In this document: in pieces, positions 32,803-55,420 of the stretch | Layout: each line of letters begins with the position of its first letter | How positions within the stretch are numbered: the first letter of the stretch is position 1 | Assembly: GCA_012845835.1 (NCBI GenBank) | Contig: JABAKD010000016.1 | Span: forward strand, 8,205,919 to 8,269,918 | DNA length: 64,000 nucleotides | Direction: 5' to 3' | Origin: Undaria pinnatifida | Lineage: Eukaryota; Sar; Phaeophyceae; Laminariales; Alariaceae | Notes under the pieces: generated by a model | What the model was told of the DNA's origin: nothing | The model's input: the letters and a program-made list of their open reading frames with translations, nothing else | Database searches by the model: none | Made by a program: the position numbers and the translations under genes

Positions 32803-33116
32803 GCCGGTCGCCCCAGCGACATAGAGTATCGGCTATCCTCGAGCCTGATATAGGTCAGTTTCGTGAGTTCAAATCCCCCCGAGTGCATACTCGTATAATT
32901 TCGTGGGGATTTTTTCTTGCGCACGAATTGACTTGCGGAAAACGCGAGAGCGTGAGTTAGCAACACTCGATGAAAAATCGACGAGGAATGGGATTGCTGA
33001 ACCCTATGCGCGATAAAATTGAAGGCAAAAACCGGGGGGAAGAAGGTACGACACCTGTGGCCACAGCTTGTCCAGAAGCTGGAAAGTAAATGTGTGCGAA
33101 ACAAAGAAATAAAAAA
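32803..33116 (+). mobile_element. tRNA-derived SINE, copy 2
   Basis: Same head and body as copy 1. It is flanked by the 7-bp direct repeat ATTGGTA (32796-32802 and 33117-33123), marking a complete insertion. The A-rich tail is short. The LINE fragment starts within 60 bp. Confidence 0.87.
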
Positions 33117-33154
33117 ATTGGTAATCGCTTGAAAAAATAAAAATAAGCAACCAA

Positions 33155-33586
33155 TCTTTCAGGGTTGGGTACTTGTACTGGTTTGCGGGATTCGTAGCAC
33201 GTATGGGGGAGGAGCGTCTGCCACAGAGGGTGATGTTTGGGGAGCTTGTTGGGAGTAAGGGCTACTCAGGGGGGCAAGAAAAGGACTGGATGGCTCATCT
33301 GAAGGAGGATATGTCGGTCTTTGGAATGAAATTCGAAGTGTGGCGAAAGGCTGCTCAGAAGGCCGGCAGATGGTTTCGACGAGTAGAGGAGGGAGCCGAG
33401 TTGTTCATGCGGAATTGGCATGAAACGGAGAGACGCAAAGCTGCAGATCGACGCGCAAAGCTGCAGATCGACGCGCAAAGGCTGCGGCAGCGCCATCCAA
33501 CGTCGGCATCTCTAAGCGGCCGGGGGGAGGGGGGAGGGGGGAAGGGGGGAAGGGCAGGGGGGGGGGGGGGGGGAGGGGGGGCGTGA
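33155..33586 (+). pseudogene. LINE reverse-transcriptase ORF, C-terminal fragment
   Basis: The frame reads WFAGFVARMGEERLPQRVMF, then KDWMAHLKEDM and FMRNWHETERR. It fits the tail common in LINE ORF2 proteins: a WxGHVxRM-like motif, RLP, a GG..K.W..LKED stretch, then a Trp-rich helix. Everything upstream (endonuclease, RT palm) is missing, as in a 5'-truncated insertion. The end is a Gly-rich run coded by G-homopolymers and stops at 33586. A LINE of this kind could supply enzymes for the adjacent SINEs; that is inference. Confidence 0.7.
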
Positions 33587-33796
33587 TGCCCAAGAGACTG
33601 AAGTCTGGGTCTGGCCATCATCGTCTTGAAATTTGTGGGCCTTCCAATGGCCGTCACAAGATAGCGGAAGACCGCCCTGACTTCTTCGCCATGTTGCGTT
33701 CTCTCCCCAGTGCCATTCATGATGCACTTGATACCCTCTACGAGCCCAATGCCGTCTTTAGTCAGTTCCTAGGGTCTGCTACTGCAACATTTTTTC
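33583..33796 (+). other. Protein-like fragment cut by the hAT-like element
   Basis: An open frame of about 70 codons reads protein-like (EDRPDFFAMLRSLPSAIHDAL, YEPNAVFSQFLG) and runs into the transposon terminus at 33797. Beyond the right-hand target duplication only pyrimidine-rich DNA follows. Origin unknown. Confidence 0.35.
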
Positions 33797-33819
33797 CAGG
33801 GCTTTTCACGGGTCGGGTC

Positions 33820-34140
33820 AAATCTCGCGGGTCGGGTCGGGTCGGGTCGGGTCAGTTGACCCGATCCGACCCGCGAGATTTTCGAGACATCTTGACCCGA
33901 CCCGACCCGACCCGCGAGATTTTCGAAACGTCTTGACCCGACCCGACCCGACCCGCGAGATTTTCGAGATGTCTTGACCCGACCCGACCCGACCCGACCC
34001 GCGAGATTTTGAAATCGTCCTGACCCGACCCGACCCGACCCGCGACAATCCGGGTGACCCGCGAGATTCGGGTCGTCTGGCGGGTCACGTGAACTTGACC
34101 CGTGACATTTCTCACGGGTCAAAGTCAAAAAGTCACGGGT
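33820..34140. repeat. GACCC minisatellite within the hAT-like element
   Basis: A roughly 45-50-bp unit (tgacccgacccgacccgcgagattttcga) repeats about five times. It is preceded by its inverted form, so the block can fold back on itself. The quoted unit is made of gaccc words plus cgcgagatttt. Confidence 0.85.
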
Positions 34141-34377
34141 CAAAGCATGTATACCTCGGTCGGTTGGTTGGTCCTTGGTCCCTCGTACTTTTCCCAGTAT
34201 GTCGTGTTCTCTGCGTTTTTTACCGGCATTGTTTGCAGCTGATGATTATGTCATGTGGTGTGCGCGCGAGGAATAGGAAAGAAACCGCAACCCACATACA
34301 TGGACATGCCCGTACCGTTAGACCACCGGGTCGACCCGACGAGCGACCCGACGAGCGAGCTAGTTATAATTTACAAG

Positions 34378-34662
34378 TGCAATCTCCGGCCCCGGCAAGC
34401 AGCCTAGCTGAGCCGCCTCCGGCAGCAAGCCCACAACTGGGGCGGTGGATCTGTCAGCAGGGGGTGCGATCCGCGAGGATGCGTTGTCTGCTGCTGCTGG
34501 TGTTTGCTGCTGCTGCTGATTGCTGCTGCTGCTGCTGCTGCTGATTGCTGCTGCTGCTGCTGCTGCTGCTTGCTGCCGCTGCTGCTTCGACAACGGCTGC
34601 TGTTCTTGCTTTTTTACGTTTATTCACATTTCGTACTGGTATGATAATAATTCTCGAGCTAG

Positions 34663-34696
<34 letters not shown>

Positions 34697-34950
34697 ACTG
34701 CTGTATCTATCTTCTATCTGTGCAGTCTCCAGCCCCGGCAAGCAGCCTAGCTGAGCCGCCTCCGGCAACAAGCCCACAACTGGGGCGGTGGGTCTGTCAG
34801 CAGGGGCTGCGATCCGCGAGAATCCGGGGTCTGCTGCTGGTACTTGCTGCTGCCAGTGCTGCTGCTGCTGCTGCTGCTTCGACGACGACTGCCCTTCCTT
34901 GCCTTTTTACGTTTGGTCACTTTTCGTATTGGTATGACCGTAATATTACT
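34378..34950 (+). repeat. Duplicated block with CTG and CTA microsatellites
   Basis: 34378-34655 and 34720-34950 are copies (ccccggcaagcagcctagct, ggggcggtgg, gtctgtcagcagggg, ttttacgttt). They contain (CTG)n of different lengths (34488-34585 and 34856-34880). A (CTA)11 run lies between them at about 34664-34697. Confidence 0.85.
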
Positions 34951-35368
34951 GCTGTTGTTACGGCTTCAGTAGGTACGGGATTCGCGTCACGCTGCTGTAT
35001 GCCTTGTTACGAGTAGCTCGGGGTACTGCCTGGTGATTGTTCTGCACGCTGTGATGACATATGATCGGAGCATCGGCACGAGGGAGGCAGGAAGCCGAAA
35101 TATTTGTATTTTATTGGCGGACCCGCGGGCCCGACCCGCGGGGCGCCTACACGGCATCAACGTGGCTCTCACCTGTGAGTTTGAAAAAGGCGGATCCGCC
35201 GGCTAGATCCGCGGGTCAGCCCAAAACAACTCACGGGTCATTATGGCTTGACCCGCGAAGTGACCCGTATCTCGCGGGTCATGACCCGACCCGACCCGCG
35301 AGATTTTGAAACCCCCTTGACCCGACCCGCGGGTCGGGTCATGACCCGTGAAAAGCCCTGATTTTTTC

Positions 35369-36654
35369 CTCTTTTCCTTTCCTTGCTTCCTCTTCTTGTC
35401 TTTTCTTGCTTTCCTTGTCTTTTCTCTTCTTTCCTTTCCTTTTTCGTATTGTCGCTCTTTTGTCTTTTCTTTCCTTTCCTTTATCCTTTCTTTTCTTTCT
35501 TTCTTTTTTTCTAGTTGACTTGCGTCTATCGTGCGTATGCGTAGTGATAGGTACTACGTGCAATATATACGTGGTAGTCTTTCTTGGGTGGCAAGCGGTA
35601 TAGTCGGTTTTTCCAGGCGCGAGTAGTGAGACGTATGCACCAGTATGGACCTGGCACATCGTAGGCTGACTCCCGATTTCCCTTCTACTCCGGAGTATAT
35701 GTTTCTGGTGGAAGCATGAATTGCGTCAGCTGTGATACATGCGTGTACCACCTTTGGTTTGTTTGTGTTTTTCCCTGGGGTATTGCTCAGCTCCAGAGTG
35801 ACTGGAGCCTGTCCTGTGACCACGGACTTGATAATGCGAGTTAATATGAGAACAACAACGAAAACAACTGGGTACTGGTTGGCGCCGCCGTTATACTATT
35901 TACTCAATTGCTTTATTTGTTTTCCTTTTCATATTCATTTTTTATTTTTTAAAACAAATAATTAATACCTAAAAATTAGAAATATATATATATTCAGATT
36001 ACAAGAAAGTATTAAGAAAGATGACGTTTCTTATGGGATCTTCTATAAAGAATAATGCTTATAAATTGTAATCGTATGTATGCATATATATATTGGAGAT
36101 AACTTTGTCAAATGCCTTTGTGGGACGGTAGTCCCTTCGCAGGTTTTCTCTTTCTCTGATGTAGGTGTTAGTGTGGAGACACACCGAGGTGGGTTATGTG
36201 CGCAACCGCACGCTCGAGGGTCAACAAAGAGGAAACACCTCAGAGTCTGCCTCGGGGAGCCAGGATGATCTTGAAGGATTATAGTGATAAGGAGGCGGTA
36301 CAATCTAGGGAATAGGGACTGGTATCCACACCATAAATTATAAATATCAAATATAGAGGTCAAAGATACAATATTGTAAGAAGGGTTCAGTGTGATTTCT
36401 TGCAGATCAAGACAAAAAACACACCCAAGCCAGCCCAAACCTAACCGCAAAACCGACCCTAACCCAGGCTAAGGCTGTCATTTCATCCCTTGTATACACT
36501 ATTATTAGTGGTACTCCCGAAGTATGCCAGCGCCGGCCGGTATCTTCTAGTGGCTACCCACCCCCCACAGCGCGAAACAATCAACCCACGTATTGCACCC
36601 AATACCCACTCATCACCCACCTACCAACCCATTACCTGTACCAGGTAGTACAGC
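35369..36654. other. Intergenic, pyrimidine-rich then AT-rich
   Basis: 35369-35512 is a ttcctt-type pyrimidine tract. 35660-35860 holds dispersed repeat B copy 2 (core 35796-35830). The rest is unremarkable. Confidence 0.5.
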
Positions 36655-37290
36655 AGCAGTACAGCAGTACGTAGGACGGTTTTTTTAAATCGAAATTAGT
36701 GTGGATTGTATTACTATAAAACGTTTCGTTTCGTAGTGTGAGGAAGTTTTTGTTGGGGCGACCCACCCACCCACCCCCCGCACACGAAACATAGCAGCAG
36801 TACAGCGCAGCAGTACGTTCCACCCACCCACCGACCAAGTCATCCCCCACGAACCAACCGGTGTCGAAATTGGTGCGGGGGGTTTATATTGAAATTAGTG
36901 TGGATCTATCAGTCTTAAAGTTACCGAGAGGAAGTTCTTGAAGGGGCGACCCAACCCCCACAGCACTAAACAATTAACCCACCAAGTGCACCCACCACCC
37001 ACCCACCACCCACCGACCAACCCACTACTGCAACAGCCGTACAGGGGTGCAGCAGTACGTGAGGTAGTAAACCGGGATTTTAACATTGAAATTAGTGTTG
37101 ATTGTGATAGTCTCAAAGTTAGTGTGGGTAGTTCTTGTGGGGGCAACCCACCTTTACACACGAAACAACCACATAACAGCAGTAGAGCGCGTACGGCAGT
37201 AAAACCGGGATTTATATACTGAAATTAGTGTAATTGTATTAGTCTTGATATTAGTGTCGGGAAGGACTTGTGGGGGCGACTCAAGGCCAC
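36655..37290 (+). repeat. About four diverged tandem units of 150-190 bp
   Basis: Each unit has ttgaaattagtgtggatt, then a degenerate ttagtgtcggaagttcttg, then ggggcgaccca and cac-aaacaa-caccca. Units begin near 36690, 36890, 37085 and 37215. Confidence 0.7.
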
Positions 37291-37334
37291 AGGCGGGTTC
37301 CGAGGTAAAGCCGGATATTTTTCACGAGATTTTC

Positions 37335-37800
37335 AGAACGCGGCAACCACGAGGATTTGAGCTCTGAAAAATTGCACAAACTTCCGCTAGGTTATGGGGA
37401 TTACGAAAATATACTTTTTTTTTATTTGGCCGTCGTGATGGTGAGTTACTCGCGAATAATTGGCTAAAATTGAGGTAAAATAGCATCCGCGGGCCCCCCG
37501 AGAAAATTTCAAACGCCTCCGAATCTTATAAAATTTACAGATTGTGGTAATTTTGGGGTGTAGATCACGAATCCGTCGTTAGATTTTAGATCGGAATCGA
37601 TTTGACCTTGATACAGCTGCGCAAAGATACGTGCAAAAAGAGGGCATAACCTGGGATTTACTAGGGATTAGACTGAAAAACTCCCACCCGTGGAAAACGA
37701 TCCACACGTTGATTAGAGCTCTGTAAAACTTCGATTTAAGGTGATTTTAGGGTGGGGAACACGAAGATATCAGTGGATTGTCCTAGTTACGCTTTTAGAA
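37335..37800 (+). repeat. Three diverged AT-rich tandem units
   Basis: gagctctg-aaaa..ggt-atttt-gggtggggatcacgaa-type sequence recurs near 37360, 37510 and 37710. Confidence 0.5.
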
Positions 37801-39274
37801 TCGACTTACGGCTGCCCAAAAGCTGACCTTAGTTGAGCAATTTCAAATTTCCTGGGATTTTTTATTCTCGGTTCCGGGCTCGAGTTTTTGTCTGAACAAC
37901 TCTCTGAGTGGCTCTACCCCCCCCAATTCGACCAAGCAAGCGGGAGCGATTGCCGCCAAGTCCGAGAAAAAAAAAGCTCGGCAATGCGGAGAAAAAAAAA
38001 AATATCCGAAGGGGAACTTTTTTTTTGGGGACATTTTTTTAAACGTCGTATTTGGCCGACGTTTAAAAGCGAACCACGAAGTCGTTTTTTTTTTTTTTTT
38101 CTTATTCCAAGCTCGGAAGAGCAGTCCGGCTTTAGGTCGGAACCCGCCCACAGCACAAAACAATTCACCAACGTAGGAAACGATTCACCAAAGGGAACGG
38201 TCCACCAACCCGGCGGGCACCACCCAGTGCACAGCAGTGCACCTACGACGCTACGATATTATACAATGAGAGTAATAATGATAGTCTACTTCCGCCCAGA
38301 TGTTTGTGAGGTTTTTCCGTTGTATGGATGGCGTTTTGTGGGACGTACTGAATATCAGCACACTACTTGCTGTACTATGCACTACTCAGTTGTCAAAACT
38401 TTACTAGTGATCTCAGCCAGTGTACGTATTTTAGCAGTAAACAGCACCCAACCCTTACCCTTTCAATTATGCAAACCGATTGGCAATTGAGCAAGTACGT
38501 CGATGAGGGAGCAGGAGCCGAGGCTCAGGACGGGGCGCAACAGGGCTACAACGTGATGAGGGGACCAACATGTTTCTTTGTGTTCGATCCGAGCAAGCCG
38601 AAATCACACACCCGGCATATTTTAATCGTCACACATGTTGCTGCTGCCTGTTCCTCGTGAGTGTATCAATACAGCTCCCCTCGCACCCGAACGGCTCTAT
38701 CCATAGCAGTGCGTACAGCAGTATTACAGAGACCTGTGCTTGTAAGCGTTCGTACGAAGCTGCTGCTGTGATGCTATTTATTGAGCATGTGTACATGCAG
38801 CCATGCAGTATGGGATCAGGGGTGGGATACGAGTACACATCATGGGCGACTATAATATAAAACTGACCATCCGTCATCTTTGGAGATCTCCACACTCGAC
38901 ACACTTACCATCAGTAGAGCAATACGTGTACTGTACCACTAAGAGATCAGCAAGAGAGGCAAAGGCGAACGGGCATAAAAACAAAAATCGACTACGACAA
39001 CACTCAAGGCACCACGCCGAACGCGCAACTTAACGCAACAATATTTCATTCACGGAAACCGTGCTCGATTCATCCAAGCCAGGTACAAGCCCAGACCGCA
39101 GATCCCACTTGACCTTCTCCGTATCAGGGGACCCTCTCCTATGACCAACCACCGACACAAGTCAGCGCGTACTCGCAGCTTCGCAACAATCGATCGTAGG
39201 GCTCCTTGCCCCTCTGCGACGAGATTGCCCCTCTGCGAGGAGATTATTACCGCACAGCGGAATCCCCCCGCCTC

Positions 39275-39276
<2 letters not shown>
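37801..39276. other. No gene recognised
   Basis: Homopolymer runs (38084-38100 T). Short ORFs only. A protein-like plus-frame stretch near 39040-39120 (RARFIQARYKPRPQIPLDLL) may be a transposon relic but is too short to place. Confidence 0.35.
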
Positions 39277-39307
<31 letters not shown>

Positions 39308-39377
39308 CCTCCGGCGGATGGGGAAAAATAAAGCTTTAGCTCACCACACTTCCGCGTATTTTCATACGCGTCGTGTG
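39277..39377 (-). mobile_element. Poly(A)-tailed mini-retroposon, copy 2
   Basis: On the minus strand the body (39306-39377) is base-for-base identical to that at 7405-7474 and is followed by 29 A. TCGA occurs on both sides (a 4-7 bp target duplication, ambiguous because of adjacent A). Different flanks and equal tails show an independent insertion. Confidence 0.8.
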
Positions 39378-40015
39378 TCGATTTAACTCAGTTGCTTTCG
39401 CAGCCCAACGCTAGCTGGCGCACCCTTCCCCCCGCCTCGAGCAAAAAATCTAGGTCGGCGTCGGCCAGAGCGCGATTGGACGTCCCTAGTCTCGGGGCCG
39501 GGGCGCTTACACACTCGGGGAACCCGTAATTTCGCTCGGTCCATGCTTGATCAGAACATCCGGACCAAAGTACGTCCCACATTATGGTAGACAAGAAGGG
39601 GTATTATGCTCTCTCTTAAGATACACAGCAACGCGCGAGCACACACCTTGAAGCAATCAGTCTCGATGTCTCCTCAGCCCTCAGTGCAAGAGGCAAAGCA
39701 CAAAGCAGGCTCGCAGCGCCTATCGCCGCGGTAACACCTTCGTAGCTGGGAACCCCCTTGTATAGCAGCAGCAGCAGTCACCCACGGCAAGGGAGAGCGC
39801 GGAACTATCGGGTATCGGGCAGCACAAAAAGCTGATTTCTGAGAAGTTGATGTTCGGGGGAAAAGCAAGGCAGCAGGTCCGAGCGAGCACTTGCGAACAA
39901 CGAAGATGCGAATAGCTACGGGCCAAAAGGCGACGTGGCGGAGTTTCTGTGTCAAATAAAAGAGGAAAAAGAAAAAATCAATCAGCATAAAAAAGTTTTC
40001 ACATGATGGTAAGCG

Positions 40016-40570
40016 TTATGGTATCCGGGAGTCCCTCGGTGTTTCTTCGCGCAACAGCAAACAGCTGACGCGAGCCCATGGCGCACAACGAGCATCATAT
40101 ATGTGCGGGATACCCTATGGCAACCGGCACAATCGACTGCTACTGGTGTGCTGCTGTGTGTTGTAGTTATCTGACCTCGTCGCACAGCTAGTATGTCTTT
40201 GATGTTGTGGTTCAACACTGCTGTTTTGTATTTCTGTATGATTCAGTGTGTCCGTTGACTCATAATAAGGATTCGATCTGCCCACGCCCACAATGCGTTG
40301 GGGCCAACTGATGGGGCGTCTCTCGGTGTTTCCTCGCGCAACAACAGACGTGAGCGAGCATCATGTACGTGCGGGGTACACAACGGCAACCAGCACGCAA
40401 TCGACTCCTACTGCTGTGCTGCTGTCTGTGCTGTGATGGTGATCTGGCCTCGTTGCATAGCTAGACTAGTTAGAATGTATGCTTTTTGTGTTGCGATTCA
40501 ACGCTGGCTTTGTACTTCATTCAGTAAGATCCAGCGTGTGTGCCCGTTGATGCGGATTCTTGCGTTAATG
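40016..40570 (+). repeat. Tandem duplication of about 270 bp
   Basis: 40016-40280 and 40300-40570 share ctcggtgttt-ctcgcgcaac, gagcatcat-ta-gtgcgggata, caatcgact-ctactg, ctcgt-gcatagcta and gattcaacgctg in order. Confidence 0.8.
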
Positions 40571-40598
40571 TACAACAAGGGGTAATATCGTATTATAA

Positions 40599-40922
40599 GC
40601 CGGTCGCCCCGGTGGCGTATCAGGTTACCCCCGAGTCTGGTATAGGCCAGTTTCGTGAGTTCGAATTCCCCCGAGCGCATACTCGTATAAATTGGTGGGG
40701 ACTTTTCTCGTGCACAAATTGACTTGCGCGGAAAGCGCGAGAGCGGGAGGTAGCAACACTTACTTGATGAAAAATCGACGAGTAGTGGGATTGCTGAACC
40801 CTATGCGCGATAAAAATTGAAGGCAAGAACCGGGGGGAAGAAGGGACGACACCTCCTGTGACCACGGCTTGTTGTCCAGGAGCCTGAAAGTAGATGTGTG
40901 TGAAAAGAAGAAGAAAAAAAAC
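40599..40922 (+). mobile_element. tRNA-derived SINE, copy 3
   Basis: Head gccggtcgccccggtggcg, B-box-like gagttcgaattcccc, then the same body (cttgatgaaaaatcgacga, gcgataaa-attgaaggc) as the copies near 32.5-33.1 kb. The tail is gaagaagaaaaaaaa. No clear target duplication. Confidence 0.85.
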
Positions 40923-43900
40923 CGTAGTCTATAGTTCGTAGCAACCCACAACCGGTGGGTGGGGCTGTTGCAGAGGTGATTTTTTTTTTTTTTTTTTTCT
41001 TCATTATTGTGTGGCTTGTGTGGTGTGTGGTACCTATTCTTCTCCTGTGTTCTCACATTATTATTAGCCCAGAAAAGAAAGACCCCTCCCGCCCGCCCCC
41101 CCTCATGTAGTGCGCTGTCCAGAGGGTGCTTTGGTTTTGTATGACCCCTCCGTTCGTACCTACCTCTCAATCCTAATTTGAGAAATTGTATTATTGTCTG
41201 CAGCAGCAGCAGTAGTAGTACTGGCTGTGTGGCCGACGTTCGATTTGCTGCTGCTACCGACGTTCGATTTTGGACGGCGTGGGAACAGGGTGCAAGAGGG
41301 TTCTTGACGGGCCCTGCCGACGGCTTCATATATATATATATATTTCTGGGGTCAGCTTGGAGGGCTCAGGGTCGGGTTCGGGACCAGGTCTAGGTCTGGG
41401 TGGGATCGGAGTGTGAAATGCCAACTGCATGCACCAGAAGACCTAATACTATTTGTTATTGGTTTGTGTGCGCGTGTTGACCAATGAAACACCCTGAAAT
41501 ATCAGTAGTTGACCAATGAACGGACTTATCGCGAATTTTAGAGTCGATAGCTCTAATCGAGGGCGGGGGAAGTGGAACTTCTCTGCTACAAGTCTGTCGC
41601 GCAACTTACGCATTTTGCATCCGCAGAGCGGGGCAAGCGAGACGTAGCGCGGCAATTGATCTGAACACTCCGAATATGAGGATTACGATGATGTTGGGTT
41701 GGGTTGGGTGAGCTGAAGAGACTTTTTTCGGCTGCCCTGCCTGGCCTCTGACAAAGCTGCCGCGGAGTGCGACGATCATTTTTATTATGGTGATTATCAT
41801 CAGCTGAATCAATGATCTGGTATCAGCTGATGATTATGATGGTGATGATGCCGTCAAACGTATGCAGACATGAGGAGTGAACAACATTAGAGGATGCGCT
41901 GTTATTGTTACTTACAAGTGGTACTCCGTTCCTGCTGGGACGCAGGCAGGGATGTCTACCACCCTTTACTACTATTAATACAACAGCGCCGTTTTCTCTC
42001 CGGGCATAATAATGACTACAACATTCTCTTCATTGCTCCGTCGTAGTATCTCGTTGGAAATATGCCTACAGTAGTGTCAGGCGGTATTGACGACGGGGGG
42101 GTGGGCTGCCAAATACCAGGTGGTACAGTAGTGCAACCAACAATGAATGTATCAATCCCGTCCCCGGCAGATAGTATCCGTTCACACTCATTGTTACAAA
42201 GCCTAGATCAAGGCGAGAGCAAATACACTGAAAAATGCTACCTGGTATGGACATATAATTTATCTCCCTATCTAAAGTCGCGCATGTAGCACGCCCCATC
42301 CAATAAATTTAATACTTACCAGGCATAATTATACTTTTTACCAGGTATTACATCATTAACCACCCCTAAAGAGGCGTAAACATAATAAATAGATAGAAAA
42401 GGTAGATGATTGCACGACGATGAGACGACAGCTAGAGCATTGACCATCCTAATATCGTCGTCGGCACCACCATCATCACCATCACCGTCATCGTACAATC
42501 GTATCATTCCTGTATCATCGTATTCACACGACACAACGCCTGGATCCATGCCGCAACATAAAAATAGGGCGGTATGGATACACGCGCTTTGCTTGGAAAG
42601 TTGCCGCTAGCCCTAGCCCACCAGTCACCACACGCACACACGCAAACAACAAAGACAACAAGCAAGCGACGAGACGACTGACCAACAACGACGGTTTCCC
42701 AAACACTCTTCAAGTGTGCGCCACAACATAGTCCCAGCTGGCAGACAACCACTAATACGGCAGCCCGTCTGATGAAAAAGAAAAAAGAAAACGAAAGGTC
42801 TGAGGCCTCTGATGATGCTGCCCATCTAAGATGCTGCCCATCCAAGATGCTGCGCATCAAAGAGCCACGACCACGACCGTACGCGCATGCTCTTGCTGCT
42901 ACTACTACGGTTGCTGATTCATACTCCCGCAACAGACGTACTCTTCTAATCTACCACACCATCCCACTACTGCCACCAGCACTCGTAACGCATTTAAAAG
43001 ACCATCACCACCGGCAAGTCACCGCCAAACGAAGTCGTTGCAGCTGCCCACCGCACACCTCGACTAAATAAAAAGGCAAAACAAAAAAAAATTAACCCCA
43101 ACAATCATTACAAGACATCGACAAGGCAACAAGACAGCACCAACAACAAAAATCGAAAAAAGACAAAAGAAACTCAAGCGACAGGGGCGTACCAACATTG
43201 GCCCGTCGTTCGTTCGCTCATTCCTTCCGTAATTCGTCATTATCGTCTCTTGTCTCTCGTGTTCCGACTCTGATTGTATTCAACCGTCGGCATCCCTTCG
43301 CCCGCTCCCCTACATCCTCCCTCATCCCCTCCTCCTTTCCCCTACATTCTTCCTAACAATTATCCAGCGGCGGCAGAAGAAAAGTGAGCCACTGAGCCGG
43401 CATCATATGCCGCAGTGCCCCTATTCTTGTCCTCTCGGGAAAAATATCGCCCCGACATCTTACCGCCTCCGTACGAAACCCACCACCGCCAACCCTCCCC
43501 CCCAAAAAATTCTAAAACCGACGAGTTGGTCTACATGAAACGCCGAGTGTCCTATTAGTACTATACTTATACTAAATTAACGCTGGTCCGACAGCCAGTA
43601 CGGTCGATAGTATCGCAGAGCTCAAGAAAAATAAGACAAACTATAGGAAGCGAGAGAGAAGAGGAGGCTGGTGGCAGCAAGGAAGACAAGAGTAAAACGA
43701 AAACGGAAGCAATAAAATCGAAAACGTGGATATATAAGCTGTCGGGACGACTTCCCCTTACCTTTCCGAGTTAGTCGAATCACACAGCTACCGGCGAAAC
43801 GCTACAGGACGTGTACCATAGAAAAGAGGAAGGGGGGGGAGGGGGGCAGGAGTAGAAGTAGGAGGGGAGAGGGCTACAGCGGTTGTAGGAAGCAAACTCT

Positions 43901-44379
43901 GGGTTGGGCTCGCAACCAGCAATTAACACAAGAGCCCTGACGCAAATTGTGTCCCCTCCATTTGTTACAAAAGCGGAGAGAGAGGCAGCACTAACTCCTA
44001 ATCAAGCACGCGCGCGACTTCACACACATACACACACGCACGCACACCATCTCATCGGCAAAGGATGCCACGTTGCGAGCAATCTTCAGTCCCCCCTCCA
44101 AACACCACGCGGTGGTGCACCTGACCCTCCTCCCCCTCGCCCCCCTCCCCCCCCGTCCCTAAATAAAAATATATGGCCGGGGAAAATATCCGTGCAGAGG
44201 TGGGCTTCCCCGCTGGGTCCGATTATGTTGGTTATTTTTCGCAAAATCAAACAAAAGGAACAACAAAAAAGCAAACAACAATGGAAAAAAATACAAGATG
44301 GAAGAAGATATTACCAAAACGCGAAACCACTCCACCCCACCCCACCCAACCCGGCCCCACGCGATCTTGCACCACCCCG
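40923..44379. other. Intergenic, no gene recognised
   Basis: T-run at 40981-40999; (TA)n near 41331-41342; several taccaggta-type words near 42113-42345. This includes the region downstream of the SWI3-type gene; no clear AATAAA was seen within 200 bp of its stop. Confidence 0.4.

Positions 44380-55420
<11,041 letters not shown>

Larger units (their letters stand above)
33797..35360. mobile_element. Non-autonomous hAT-like DNA transposon (1564 bp)
   Basis: The 18-bp terminal inverted repeats CAGGGCTTTTCACGGGTC are perfect at both ends, and the element is bounded by a perfect 8-bp direct repeat ATTTTTTC (33789-33796 and 35361-35368). Termini starting CAGGG with 8-bp duplications are hallmarks of the hAT superfamily. 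Subterminal blocks of gggtc/gaccc with cgcgagatttt (33815-34140 and 35210-35340) resemble multiple transposase-binding sites. No transposase ORF is inside; the interior holds a duplicated CTG-repeat block. Confidence 0.9.

Noticed and set aside
33405-33593. Pro-rich minus-strand ORFs
   Set aside because: Antisense of the G-run-coded Gly tail of the LINE fragment.
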